DNA of 64,000 nucleotides from Bog-159 sp049516155. GTDB taxonomy: Bacteria > Acidobacteriota > Terriglobia > Bryobacterales > Bryobacteraceae. Positions 42,442 through 51,502 of this stretch are shown here, in pieces. The first letter of the stretch is position 1; every line of letters starts with the position of its first letter. The notes beneath the pieces are model-generated. The model had not been told where the DNA came from. It ran no database searches and saw only the letters and a program-made list of their open reading frames with translations. The stretch lies in the NCBI GenBank assembly GCA_049516155.1, contig JBEKTJ010000014.1, positions 1-64,000 of the forward strand, written 5' to 3'. The position numbers and the translations under genes were made by a program.

Positions 42442-43605
42442 ATGACCGAAGGGCGCTCTCTCTCCGCTTTGCTTTCACAGGTGCTGGTTGCGTTTACGGT
42501 CGAGTTCGATAATGAGTTCGAGCGGCAAATGGGCGAAGCAGGCTACCCTGGCGCGCGGTTGTCATTGGTGGTGTGGCTGAACCTGATGCGATTCGTAGGC
42601 GCGGGGGTGTCGGTGCGCGACCTGGGCGCACAAGCCCTGGCGCCCGAGAATCTGGTGAAATTTCAACTGGGGTGTCTGGAGAGGTGGAGATTCGTCGTAT
42701 TGCAGCCAGATCCGGCGGGCGGCCGGCGCAGCGGGTGGGGCAGCGGGCGCGGCATTCATTTGGATTGGGTGGTCCGCCTCACAGCTAAGGGACAGGCGGC
42801 CAGCCGTATATGGCCGCCGTTGTTCGCCGAGATCGAGGGGCGCTGGGAGAGGCGCTTTGGCAGGAAAGAGATCCACCGCCTGCGACAGGCTTTAGGTGGT
42901 GTCGCGGAAAAACTGGATATCGAGCTGCCGCACGGCCTGCCGGGTGGCTTGGAGGAAGGAGCGGACTTTCCGCGACGGGTCAAGCGCGCCGGGAACAGCC
43001 TTCCGTTGCCGGCGCTGCTGTCCCAGTTGCTACTGGCGTTCCGCCTGGAGTTCGATCGCGAGTCACCCGCGCCTCTGGCACTTTGCGCCAACACGCTGCG
43101 AGTACTGGGGGAAGTCCCGATACGCGCGGCGGACATCCCATTCCTCACGGGCGGATCTCCGGAAACCAGCGGCGTTGGATGGCAGATCAAGCCATATGTG
43201 GTGGTTACCTCCGATCCCACAGCGCGACGCGGAAAGGTAGTGCGCCTGTCTGAACGGGGCCTGATGGCGCAAGGGGCGTACTACCGGCTGAACGGGGACA
43301 TCGAGAAGCGCTGGGAGGAGAGATTCGGCAAGGACCGGATCGATACGCTGCGCGAGTCGTTGCAGGGATTGTTCGACCGGCAAGGCATCGGTGGCGCGCC
43401 GCTGCTTTCCGAGGGATTGGTTCCACCCACGGGTACAGTGCGGGCGGGCGACCAGGCGCCGGCGCTTGGCCGCCGGGATGTGGGGGTAGCGGCGCGGCAG
43501 CGAACGCGCGATCTGGTGGCACAGACCCAGGCGTTCGTTCGCGATCCGGCGGGCGCGTTGCCGTACTATCCTGCATGGGATATGAACCGCGGATTCGGGC
43601 CTTGA
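42442..43605 (+). CDS. Protein with two tandem MarR-like winged-helix halves
   Basis: The 387-residue protein is an internal duplication. Half 1 (about 8-165) starts ALLSQVLVAFTVEFDNEFE and half 2 (about 190-320) starts ALLSQLLLAFRLEFDRESP. Each continues with a possible wing (DWVVRLTAKGQAAS / KVVRLSERGLMAQ) and ends with EIEGRWERRFGRKEIHRLRQAL or DIEKRWEERFGKDRIDTLRESL, the C-terminal dimer-helix pattern of MarR regulators. A Pro/Arg-rich tail (about 335-387) follows. A single-chain 'dimer' that binds DNA is a reasonable inference. Confidence 0.7.
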   Translation: MTEGRSLSALLSQVLVAFTVEFDNEFERQMGEAGYPGARLSLVVWLNLMRFVGAGVSVRDLGAQALAPENLVKFQLGCLERWRFVVLQPDPAGGRRSGWGSGRGIHLDWVVRLTAKGQAASRIWPPLFAEIEGRWERRFGRKEIHRLRQALGGVAEKLDIELPHGLPGGLEEGADFPRRVKRAGNSLPLPALLSQLLLAFRLEFDRESPAPLALCANTLRVLGEVPIRAADIPFLTGGSPETSGVGWQIKPYVVVTSDPTARRGKVVRLSERGLMAQGAYYRLNGDIEKRWEERFGKDRIDTLRESLQGLFDRQGIGGAPLLSEGLVPPTGTVRAGDQAPALGRRDVGVAARQRTRDLVAQTQAFVRDPAGALPYYPAWDMNRGFGP

Positions 43606-43622
43606 GGCGATAATCTAATCCT

Positions 43623-46160
43623 ATGCGTCTATTCCGGCGCGATAGCCGCCAGCAGCCAGCATCCGACCCGGCCGCGGATCGGGTGCGCGCGAAGTACGCC
43701 AGCTTTCGCCATCTTCTTTCGCTCAACAACGAGTCGCTCGAACTTTTGGCGGCGCTTCAGGACGACCTGCAATATGCGCCGCCGCGCCGCGAGGTGCTGG
43801 CCGGCCGCATCGGCGCGATCTTCACCCGCATCCGCGGCGTCGTGGAATCCCTGGAACGCCTTACCGGCGTCTCGCAGCGTACGCTGGTCAGCGCCATCGA
43901 GACTCAGCAAAATGAAATCGAACGCTACTCTGCCAGTCTGGAGGAACGCACCAAGCCGAGGCTCTCGGCGTGGCTAGCGGAACTCGATGCGGATTCGGAA
44001 AAAGACGCAGGCAGCAAGGCGGCCGTGCTCGGCGAGATCCGCAACCGGCTGGGGCTGCCGGTTCCCGATGGCTTCGTCCTGACCACGGAAGCCTACCGGC
44101 AATACTGCGGGATTCCACTTTGGGAAACCATTCGCGATGCCACCCACAATCTGGACTTGAACGATCTCGATGCTCTCCGGCGGGTGTCCGAGTATCTCAC
44201 CCAGTGCGTCATGGATTCGCCGCTGCCCAAAACCATCGAAGCCGCGATCGCCGAGGGTTCTGCGGCGCTGTTTGGGAAGGGCGGCGCCTTGGCCGTGCGT
44301 TCGAGCGCCCGCGGCGAGGGGAATGCGCGATCCTACGCCGGCCAGTTCCTCAGCCTCTTGAATGTGCCGGCCGGTGAGGCAGTTGAGGCTTACCGAAACG
44401 TGATTGCGGCCAGGTTCCGCGAGCGGGCGTTGTTCTACCGGCTTTCCGCCGGCCTGCTGGAGGTGGACACGCCGATGGCGGCGCTGTTCGTCAAGATGAT
44501 TCCGGCGCGCGCGGCCGGTATCATGTACACGCGCGACCCCAGCAATCCGAAAAGCAAGACCCTCTGGATCACTGCGACCCGAGGATTGGGGCTTGGAATC
44601 GCCAGCGGGCGCAACCCAGCCGACCTCTTCCTGGTCACCCGTTCCTCTCCGCATGCCGTGGTTGAGCGCAACCTGGTCGCCAAGGAAGACGAAATTATAT
44701 TGCAGGACGGCGGAGGCATAGCCACTGTTTCGCTACCGGCTGAGGCGCAGAACGAGCCCAGCTTACCGGATCTCTACTTGCACACGCTCGCGGATTGGGG
44801 TGTGCACATTGAGCAGCATTTCCGCGCGCCGCAGGACATCGAATGGGTTCTCGATCGCGATGGCGCGCTTTGGATCGTCCAGTCGCGTCCGCTGGCGAAT
44901 GCCGACGCTGGACGCGCCAAAACGCGGTCTGTTCCCAAGATCGAGCCAAAGCTTTCCGGCGGCCGCGCCGTCTATCCCGGGCGGACCTCGGGCAAGGCAT
45001 TTCTGGTTGACGAGATTCAGAACATCGGCGAGGCTCCGCCGGGATCGGTCGTCTTTCTCCGCAAGCCGTCGCCGGAAATCGTGGGCATTCTTCCCCGCAC
45101 TGCCGGACTGGTGGCTGAGTGGGGCAATGTCGCCGGCCACGCCGCTACGCTTTTGCGGGAGTTCCAAATTCCATCCGTGTTCCAGATGACGGGCGCATTC
45201 GATCGCCTGACCAGCGGCGAGCCGGTCAGCCTGGATGCCGTGCGGGCCTGCGTCTATCCCGGCATCCTTTGGCCGCCTGCCCACAAGGAATCGTCCTTCG
45301 TGGAGCGTTACCGTATGCGGGCGAACGATCCCATCGGCACGCGCCTGCTTACCCTCAACCTGCAGGATCCCGCAGCCGATAACTTCCGCCCCTCGGGCTG
45401 CAAGTCCGGCCACGACGTGCTCCGTTATTGCCACGAGAAAGCCATCCAGACCATGTTCGAGGTCAACGATCGGGAGTTGGAACGCGGCGGTGCACAGTCA
45501 TTCCGAAAGCTGGAAACAACCCTGCCGCTGAATCTCTCGGTGATCGATCTGGGCGGCGGCCTGGCACAAGACGGCTCGGAGAAACGCTCGGTCACGCCAG
45601 ACCGGATCGTTTCCAGACCGTTTCAGGCTTTTTGGCGGGGCGTCAGTCATCCCGAAGTCACCTGGACCCGCCACATGCCGGCCGGCATTGGCGGTCTCGC
45701 ATCGGTGCTTTCGGCCACCTTCACGCCGCGCGGCGGCATTGGGCGTCCTCTGGGCCAGGAAAGTCATTTGCTGGTGGCCGACGAGTACATGAACCTGAAT
45801 TCCCGGCTGGCGTATCATTACAGCTTGATTGACGCCTGCCTCTCCGATACCCCCGGCGAGAATTACATCTCATTCCGCTTCGAGGGCGGCGGCGCCGCGC
45901 ATGGCCGCCGCAGCCTGCGCGCCTGTTTCCTGGAGAAATGTCTAGTCCACTATGGATTTGGCGTGGATCGCCGCGGCGACCTGGTCAACGCCTGGTTCCG
46001 CAAAGCGCCGGCCGATCAAACCGGGGAGCGTCTCGATCTGTTGGGCCGACTGTTGGCCTGCTCCAGCCAGCTCGATATGTACATGCACAACCGGGCGGTA
46101 ATGAACTGGTACGCGGAGCAGTTCATTCTGGGGAACTACGCTTTCCGCAAAGAGCCTTGA
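43623..46160 (+). CDS. PEP-synthase-like ATP-grasp/phosphohistidine protein without the PEP-binding barrel
   Basis: An 845-residue protein. A helical N-terminus (about 1-130) precedes a PPDK_N ATP-grasp domain: IRNRLGLPVPDGFVLT, LAVRSSARGEGNARSYAGQFLSLLNV, PARAAGIMYTRDPSN, DIEWVLDRDGALWIVQSRPL. A swivelling domain (about 440-555) has the phosphorylatable His in NVAGHAATLLREFQIPSVF. The last 270 residues do not contain the TIM-barrel PEP/pyruvate domain of PEP synthase; instead they hold an unfamiliar region (SYHYSLIDACLSDT...NYISFRFEGGGA). It probably transfers a phosphate to a different acceptor; the substrate is unknown. Confidence 0.8.
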   Translation: MRLFRRDSRQQPASDPAADRVRAKYASFRHLLSLNNESLELLAALQDDLQYAPPRREVLAGRIGAIFTRIRGVVESLERLTGVSQRTLVSAIETQQNEIERYSASLEERTKPRLSAWLAELDADSEKDAGSKAAVLGEIRNRLGLPVPDGFVLTTEAYRQYCGIPLWETIRDATHNLDLNDLDALRRVSEYLTQCVMDSPLPKTIEAAIAEGSAALFGKGGALAVRSSARGEGNARSYAGQFLSLLNVPAGEAVEAYRNVIAARFRERALFYRLSAGLLEVDTPMAALFVKMIPARAAGIMYTRDPSNPKSKTLWITATRGLGLGIASGRNPADLFLVTRSSPHAVVERNLVAKEDEIILQDGGGIATVSLPAEAQNEPSLPDLYLHTLADWGVHIEQHFRAPQDIEWVLDRDGALWIVQSRPLANADAGRAKTRSVPKIEPKLSGGRAVYPGRTSGKAFLVDEIQNIGEAPPGSVVFLRKPSPEIVGILPRTAGLVAEWGNVAGHAATLLREFQIPSVFQMTGAFDRLTSGEPVSLDAVRACVYPGILWPPAHKESSFVERYRMRANDPIGTRLLTLNLQDPAADNFRPSGCKSGHDVLRYCHEKAIQTMFEVNDRELERGGAQSFRKLETTLPLNLSVIDLGGGLAQDGSEKRSVTPDRIVSRPFQAFWRGVSHPEVTWTRHMPAGIGGLASVLSATFTPRGGIGRPLGQESHLLVADEYMNLNSRLAYHYSLIDACLSDTPGENYISFRFEGGGAAHGRRSLRACFLEKCLVHYGFGVDRRGDLVNAWFRKAPADQTGERLDLLGRLLACSSQLDMYMHNRAVMNWYAEQFILGNYAFRKEP

Positions 46161-46232
46161 ATGCGGGGCGTCCTTGGAAAGCGGGGCAATCCTGCCCTGG
46201 AGTCCCATCGGGAACGGCTATCAGTCGCTCCG

Positions 46233-46251
46233 GCCGCCTAAAAAAGGCGGC
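46233..46251. terminator. Hairpin after the PEP-synthase-like gene
   Basis: GCCGCC (46233-46238) pairs with GGCGGC (46246-46251) around a TAAAAAA loop, 73 nt past the stop. There is no U tract, so termination is uncertain. Confidence 0.4.
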
Positions 46252-46422
46252 TGCGGCCAAGATTGGCCGCCCTCCAGGCCGGAAGAATCGCTGACCGTAT
46301 TTGGTCATATGATCGTGTCGCGTCAATTCAGATGACGCACGAATCCGACGAGCAACGCTTTGCGGTACTGCTTTTCTTACCTCCGGCCGGGTTGGTATCC
46401 CTGGTGCTGGGATGGAGAAGCA

Positions 46423-48534
46423 ATGGCAAACGGAATAGTAACGGCAGCCGCGCCTGGATCTGGCACGCTGGATGCCATCACCGAAGTCCGCCGCGAAGAG
46501 GCTCTGCTGAAGACGGGAGCCTTGCAGAACGCGATCTTCAACAGCGCAAACTTTTCGAGCATCGCTACCGACGAAAAAGGCGTGATTCAAATATTCAACG
46601 TCGGCGCGGAGCGCATGCTGGGCTACGAGGCGGCCGACGTGGTGAACAAAATCACTCCGGCGGATATCTCCGACCCGCTGGAAGTGATCGCGCGCGCGGT
46701 TGCCTTGAGCGCCGAGTTGGCCACCACGATTACGCCGGGCTTCCAGGCGTTGGTATTCAAGGCCTCGCGCGGCATCGAAGACATCTACGAATTAACTTAC
46801 ATCCGCAAGGACGGCAGCCGCTTTCCGGCCATCGTGTCGGTCACCGCGCTGCGCGACGACCGAGGCGCAATCATCGGCTATCTGTTGATCGGCACGGATA
46901 ACTCCGCGCGCAAGCAGGTGGAAGCCGAACAGATGAAGCTCGATCAGCGCCTGCGCGACCAGCAGTTCTACACCCGCTCCCTGATTGAATCCAACATCGA
47001 CGCGCTCATGACCACCGATCCCGCCGGGATCATCACCGACGTCAACAAGCAGATGGAGGCGCTCACCGGCTGCACGCGCGACGAGCTGATCGGCGCGCCG
47101 TTCAAGAGTTACTTTACCGATCCGGAGCGGGCCGAAGCGGGCATCAAGATGGTCCTGCGCGAGAAGAAGCTCACCGACTACGAACTCACCGCTTGCGCCC
47201 GGGACGGCAAGACCACCGTGGTGTCCTACAACGCGACTACCTTCTACGACCGCGACAGGAAGCTGCAAGGCGTGTTCGCCGCCGCGCGCGACGTCAGCGA
47301 GCGCAAGCTTCTGGACCAGGCCATCCAGGAACAAAACATCGAATTGAAGAGGGCCCGGGCCACGGCGGAAAAAGCCAACCTCGCTAAATCGGACTTCCTT
47401 TCCAGCATGAGCCATGAGCTTCGTTCGCCGCTCAATGCGATCCTGGGTTTCGCGCAGCTCATCAATTCCGATTCACCGCCGCCGACTCCGTCCCAGACCG
47501 AAAGCATCGATCAGATTCTGCACGCGGGATGGTATCTGCTGGAGCTAATCAACGAAATTCTGGATCTTGCGCAGATTGAGTCCGGCAGGCTGGCGCTGTC
47601 CCAGGAACCGACTTCGCTGACCGAAGTCATGTACGAATGCCAGGCCATGATCGAACCGCAAGGTCAAAAACGCGGCATCAAAATGACATTCCCGGAGTTG
47701 GGCCTTCCCTGCTTTGTGGATGCCGACCGGACCCGATTGAAGCAGGTTCTGATCAACCTGCTATCCAATGCGATCAAGTACAACCAGGCCAACGGAACGG
47801 TCGTCGTGGCCGTGGACCGCGCCGGGGCCAAGCCGGAGCGGGTTCGCGTCAGCGTCAAGGATAGCGGCGCGGGACTGCCCCCCAACATGCTGATGCAGCT
47901 TTTCCAGCCCTTCAACCGCCTGGGACAGGAGCGCAGCACCGAGGAAGGCACAGGCATCGGCCTGGTGATGAGCAAGCGGCTGGTGGAACTGATGGGCGGC
48001 GAGATCGGCGTTGAGAGTACGGTGGGGTTCGGCAGCGTCTTCTGGTTCGAACTGAACGCGGCCTCAGCGCCAAGGCTGGTGGGCGGAAAAGCCGAATCCG
48101 AGGCGCATCCGCGAGTGCCGGTACCGCACGGCGCGCCGCTGCGCACACTGCTCTATGTAGAGGACAACCCGGCTAATTTGAAGTTGATCGAGCAACTCAT
48201 CGGACGCCGCGCGGACATGCGCCTGCTGAGCGCCAGAGACGGAGATCTGGGCATCCAGCTTGCCCGCGCCAACCAGCCCGAGGTGATCTTGATGGACATC
48301 AACCTGCCTGGCATCGGCGGCATAGAGGCGTTGAGAATTCTGCGCGCCGACCCGGCCACGGCGCACATTCCGGTTGTCGCTCTGAGCGCCAATGCCATGC
48401 CGCGCGACATCGAGAAGGGCCTGCAGGCGGGGTTCTTCCGGTATCTCACGAAACCCATCAAGGTCGATGAGTTCATGCACACAATGGACGTAGCATTGGA
48501 ATTCGCACGGCAAACCGCCGGCTGCGCCAATTGA
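46423..48534 (+). CDS. Hybrid sensor histidine kinase (PAS-PAS-HisKA-HATPase-REC)
   Basis: ATG 46423 (MANGIVTAAAPGSG) is preceded by GGAG; the open frame upstream is not protein-like. The 703-residue protein has PAS domains at about 38-165 and 185-300 and a HisKA domain with phospho-acceptor His331 (SMSHELRSPLNAILGF). An HATPase domain follows (about 435-545: LINLLSNAIKYN, VKDSGAGLPP, GTGIGLVMSKRLVELMGG), then a C-terminal receiver domain (about 573-692) with Asp625 in VILMDINLPG. There is no transmembrane helix, so it senses a cytoplasmic signal. The next gene, 15 nt on, is its likely output. Confidence 0.95.
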   Translation: MANGIVTAAAPGSGTLDAITEVRREEALLKTGALQNAIFNSANFSSIATDEKGVIQIFNVGAERMLGYEAADVVNKITPADISDPLEVIARAVALSAELATTITPGFQALVFKASRGIEDIYELTYIRKDGSRFPAIVSVTALRDDRGAIIGYLLIGTDNSARKQVEAEQMKLDQRLRDQQFYTRSLIESNIDALMTTDPAGIITDVNKQMEALTGCTRDELIGAPFKSYFTDPERAEAGIKMVLREKKLTDYELTACARDGKTTVVSYNATTFYDRDRKLQGVFAAARDVSERKLLDQAIQEQNIELKRARATAEKANLAKSDFLSSMSHELRSPLNAILGFAQLINSDSPPPTPSQTESIDQILHAGWYLLELINEILDLAQIESGRLALSQEPTSLTEVMYECQAMIEPQGQKRGIKMTFPELGLPCFVDADRTRLKQVLINLLSNAIKYNQANGTVVVAVDRAGAKPERVRVSVKDSGAGLPPNMLMQLFQPFNRLGQERSTEEGTGIGLVMSKRLVELMGGEIGVESTVGFGSVFWFELNAASAPRLVGGKAESEAHPRVPVPHGAPLRTLLYVEDNPANLKLIEQLIGRRADMRLLSARDGDLGIQLARANQPEVILMDINLPGIGGIEALRILRADPATAHIPVVALSANAMPRDIEKGLQAGFFRYLTKPIKVDEFMHTMDVALEFARQTAGCAN

Positions 48535-48549
48535 TTCGCAACGAAGTCC

Positions 48550-49773
48550 ATGGTCAGCCAAGCCGACATTCTGAATGCCAGAATCCTGATCGTTGACGAC
48601 CAGCAGGTAAACGTCCGGCTGCTGGAGGGCATGCTGCGCATCGCGGGCTATACTTCCGTCGATTCTACGACCGATCCGAACGTGGTATGCGAGCTGCACC
48701 GCAAGAATCGCTACGGCTTGATCCTGCTCGATCTGCAAATGCCCGGTATGGACGGATTCCAGGTGATGGAAGGCCTGCGGACCATCGAAGAAGGCGGCTA
48801 TTTGCCGGTGCTGGTGATCACCGCGCAGCCGGGCCACAAGCTGCGCGCCCTGGAAGCCGGCGCTAAGGATTTCGTCGGCAAGCCGTTCGATATGGCCGAA
48901 CTGCGCGCGCGCGTGCATAACATTCTGGAAGTGCGCCTGTTGCACCTGGAGGCCCGCAGCTACAGCCAGACCCTGGAGGAAACTATCCGGGAGTTGGAAG
49001 CCACCCGCGAGGTCGTTCGCCTGAAAACTCTCGAGGAACGCGCCAGGAGCGAACAGGAGTTAGCCTTGGCGCAGGAGACGCAGGAAAGCCTGCTGCCTCG
49101 CTGCCTGCCACAGTTTGAGAATTACCGCATCCACGCCTATAGCAATCCCACACGCTATGTGGGCGGGGATTTCTACGATTTCCTGCCGCTAAGTGCAGGC
49201 CAATGGACCGGGATTCTCGCGGACGTCTCCGGCAAAGGAATATCCGCCGCGCTGTTGAGTTCGATGGTGCTGGGCGCCCTCAGCTCGGAATTTCGTGCGG
49301 GAACTCCGCCGCAGCAGGTCTTGAACCGGATCAACCTGCTCCTTTGCGAGAAATCTCTGCCATTCCAGTTCGTGACGCTCTTCCTCTTCCTCCTGGACGC
49401 GCAAGGGGTGGGGCAATTCATCAGCGCCGGGCATACTCCCGCCTATTTGTTCCATGCCGCCACGGGACGTATCGAGAAGCTTTTTTCGGAGCATCACTTT
49501 CTGGGGATGTTCGATTTCGCGTCTTATGAATCGCGCGCCTTTCATCTGGCCCCGGGGGACATCCTGGTGGTATATTCCGACGGCCTCACGGACGCGCAGA
49601 ACCAGCGGGAACAGATGTTCGGAGAGCGCCGGCTGTTGGAAATCGTTCGGCAAGAAGCGCCGTCCGGGAGTCAGGCGCTCAGGGCAAGATTTCTGCTAGC
49701 CATTGAGGAATTCACGCAAGGCATGCCGCAAACCGACGACATCACCTTCGTGATCGTCGAGAAATGCCAGTAA
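48550..49773 (+). CDS. Receiver-SpoIIE/PP2C phosphatase response regulator (RsbU-like)
   Basis: A 407-residue protein. The N-terminal receiver domain (about 10-130) has the acidic pair in RILIVDDQQ, Asp61 in LILLDLQMPG and the Lys in VGKPFD. A coiled-coil linker (about 140-185) precedes a PP2C/SpoIIE domain (about 195-405) with metal-binding VGGDFYDFLPL, ADVSGKGISAALLSSM, FISAGHTPAYLF, LVVYSDGLTDAQN and QTDDITFVIVEK. Such proteins dephosphorylate anti-sigma-factor antagonists in partner-switching systems. It pairs with the hybrid kinase upstream. Confidence 0.94.
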   Translation: MVSQADILNARILIVDDQQVNVRLLEGMLRIAGYTSVDSTTDPNVVCELHRKNRYGLILLDLQMPGMDGFQVMEGLRTIEEGGYLPVLVITAQPGHKLRALEAGAKDFVGKPFDMAELRARVHNILEVRLLHLEARSYSQTLEETIRELEATREVVRLKTLEERARSEQELALAQETQESLLPRCLPQFENYRIHAYSNPTRYVGGDFYDFLPLSAGQWTGILADVSGKGISAALLSSMVLGALSSEFRAGTPPQQVLNRINLLLCEKSLPFQFVTLFLFLLDAQGVGQFISAGHTPAYLFHAATGRIEKLFSEHHFLGMFDFASYESRAFHLAPGDILVVYSDGLTDAQNQREQMFGERRLLEIVRQEAPSGSQALRARFLLAIEEFTQGMPQTDDITFVIVEKCQ

Positions 49774-49782
49774 GGGAATTTT

Positions 49783-49808
49783 GGAGACAGGCCGGAGGCC
49801 TGTCCTAC
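49783..49808. repeat. Stop-adjacent palindromic repeat, copy 4
   Basis: GGAGACAGGCC-GGAGGCCTGTCCTAC is a near-perfect palindrome. It lies 9 nt past the stop of the phosphatase gene, and its end (CTA, 49805-49807) is the reverse complement of the TAG stop of the phosphate transporter. Confidence 0.8.
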
Positions 49809-51403
49809 CCGCCGATGTGCCGGAACAGCCAGAACAGGAAGCCCGCTAATATAATCGATGCAGGCAGCGTCAGCACCCAAGCCATGGCCAGGTTGCGCAC
49901 CGTTCCCCATTGCAGGCCGGAACGGTTGGCCGCCATGGTTCCCGCCACGCCCGAGGAAAGCACGTGTGTGGTGCTCACCGGCATGCCGAACCAGTCCGCC
50001 GCGCCGATGGTGACCATCGCGGTGATTTCCGCCGCCGCGCCTTGCGCGTAGGTCAGGTGGTCCTTGCCGATCTTCGATCCCACCGTAACCACGATACGCT
50101 TCCAGCCCACCATCGTGCCCAGGCCCAGCGCCATCGCCACCGCCACCTTCACCCAGAGGGGAATGAACTTGGTCGCGCTGTCGATGTGCTTCTTGTAATT
50201 GGCGAGGACTGCCGCGTCGGCCGCGGCGAATGCCGGCTTACCGGACTTCTGGATCAGACGCAGCGCCTCACTCACCACGTACATGTCGTTGCGGAAGTTC
50301 GGCGTACGGTCGGCGGGCACGTGCTTCAACTCCTTGTACAGAGCCATCTCGTTGCCGATATCGCCGACCAGGGTGCGCAGGGCCAGCATGGTGTTGGGAT
50401 TGAATTCTTTCGTTCGGATATAAGCCGTTACATCGTCGCGTGCGTCTCCTATTACCGCGTTGGGCGATACATAGTGAGACAGCACATCGGCAGCCTGCTG
50501 CGAAACAACCACGAATTCTTGCGACTGCCGCGCGGTCACCGCGTGGTTCAACGCGTATGCCGTGGGCACCGTGCCGATCAGGATCAGCATGATCAACCCC
50601 ATTCCCTTCTGGCCATCGTTGGAGCCATGCGCGAAGCTCACGCCGGTGCAGGTGAGCACCAGCAGCGCGCGAATCCACAGCGGCGGCGGCGCGTCCCCCT
50701 CAGGAGCCTGATACAGCCGTTTGTCCGGAATCACCACCTTCATCAGCAACAGGAGCAACCCCGCGCAGACGAAGCCTACTACGGGCGAAATCAGCAGGGT
50801 CTTGCCGATATTGGTGGCCTGCGCCCAATCTACGCCGCTGGTGCCCGTCTTCACGGCCATGAGCTGGTTGGTGATGCCCACGCCGATGATCGAGCCGATC
50901 AACGTATGCGAACTGGACGAGGGCAGCCCGAAGTACCAGGTACCCAGGTTCCATATGATGGCCGCTACCAGCAAGGCGAAGACCATGGCGAAACCCGCTC
51001 CGCTGCCCACTTGTAGAATCAACTCCACGGGCAACAGCGAGATGATCCCGAAGGCCACCGCGCCGGAGGAGATCACTACCCCAAAAAAATTCCAGAACCC
51101 CGACCATGCGACGGCGATGTGCGGCTCCATCGAATGCGTATAAATGACCGTAGCCACGGCATTAGCCGTGTCGTGAAAGCCGTTCACAAACTCGAATCCC
51201 AGCGCGGTCAGCAGCGCCACACCCAACAGCAAATACTCAAACGCGGTTGCGGTGCGTACGCCGGACAGGTCCGAAAGCAGGTTGATCGCGGCATACGAGA
51301 CGCCGGAAACCAGGATCACGGCAAAAACCAGCATGCCTGCTTTGCTGGGTGACTTCTCAAGCTTTGCGTGTACGCTTGCGGTTGCGGTTGCCGCACTCGC
51401 CAT
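49805..51403 (-). CDS. Inorganic phosphate transporter, PiT family
   Basis: A 532-residue protein with about 10-12 membrane helices. The two PiT signature repeats are EFVNGFHDTANAVATVIYT (about 70-88) and SFAHGSNDGQKGMGLIMLI, with the paired SSSHTLIGSIIGVG and VSTTHVLSSGVAGTM segments. A cytoplasmic loop of about 130 residues lies between the halves. PiT proteins import phosphate by symport. No phoU/DUF47 gene is adjacent. A candidate Pho box lies 58-84 bases upstream of the start, and the Shine-Dalgarno sequence is AAGGAGGG. Confidence 0.93.
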   Translation of the reverse strand: MASAATATASVHAKLEKSPSKAGMLVFAVILVSGVSYAAINLLSDLSGVRTATAFEYLLLGVALLTALGFEFVNGFHDTANAVATVIYTHSMEPHIAVAWSGFWNFFGVVISSGAVAFGIISLLPVELILQVGSGAGFAMVFALLVAAIIWNLGTWYFGLPSSSSHTLIGSIIGVGITNQLMAVKTGTSGVDWAQATNIGKTLLISPVVGFVCAGLLLLLMKVVIPDKRLYQAPEGDAPPPLWIRALLVLTCTGVSFAHGSNDGQKGMGLIMLILIGTVPTAYALNHAVTARQSQEFVVVSQQAADVLSHYVSPNAVIGDARDDVTAYIRTKEFNPNTMLALRTLVGDIGNEMALYKELKHVPADRTPNFRNDMYVVSEALRLIQKSGKPAFAAADAAVLANYKKHIDSATKFIPLWVKVAVAMALGLGTMVGWKRIVVTVGSKIGKDHLTYAQGAAAEITAMVTIGAADWFGMPVSTTHVLSSGVAGTMAANRSGLQWGTVRNLAMAWVLTLPASIILAGFLFWLFRHIGG

Positions 51404-51460
51404 AATGCCCTCCTTGGATTAACACGGACATCGCAGCATACAACACGGCGAGGCTGTCCG

Positions 51461-51487
51461 GGTTACAGGAAGGTTACACTTGGGTTA
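51461..51487 (-). promoter_or_regulatory. Candidate Pho box upstream of the phosphate transporter
   Basis: On the minus strand TAACC occurs three times with an exact 11-bp period (51487-51483, 51476-51472, 51465-51461), the second and third as TGTAACC. Direct repeats with one-helical-turn spacing are how PhoB/PhoP dimers bind. A -10-like TATGCT lies about 20 nt downstream. The location just upstream of a phosphate importer supports the reading; the regulator itself is not in the window. Confidence 0.65.
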
Positions 51488-51502
51488 AGAGGTGGGGGCG
51501 CG

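Noticed and set aside
49910..51016. 368-residue plus-strand frame over the phosphate transporter
   Set aside because: His/Arg/Gln-rich antisense shadow of PiT.
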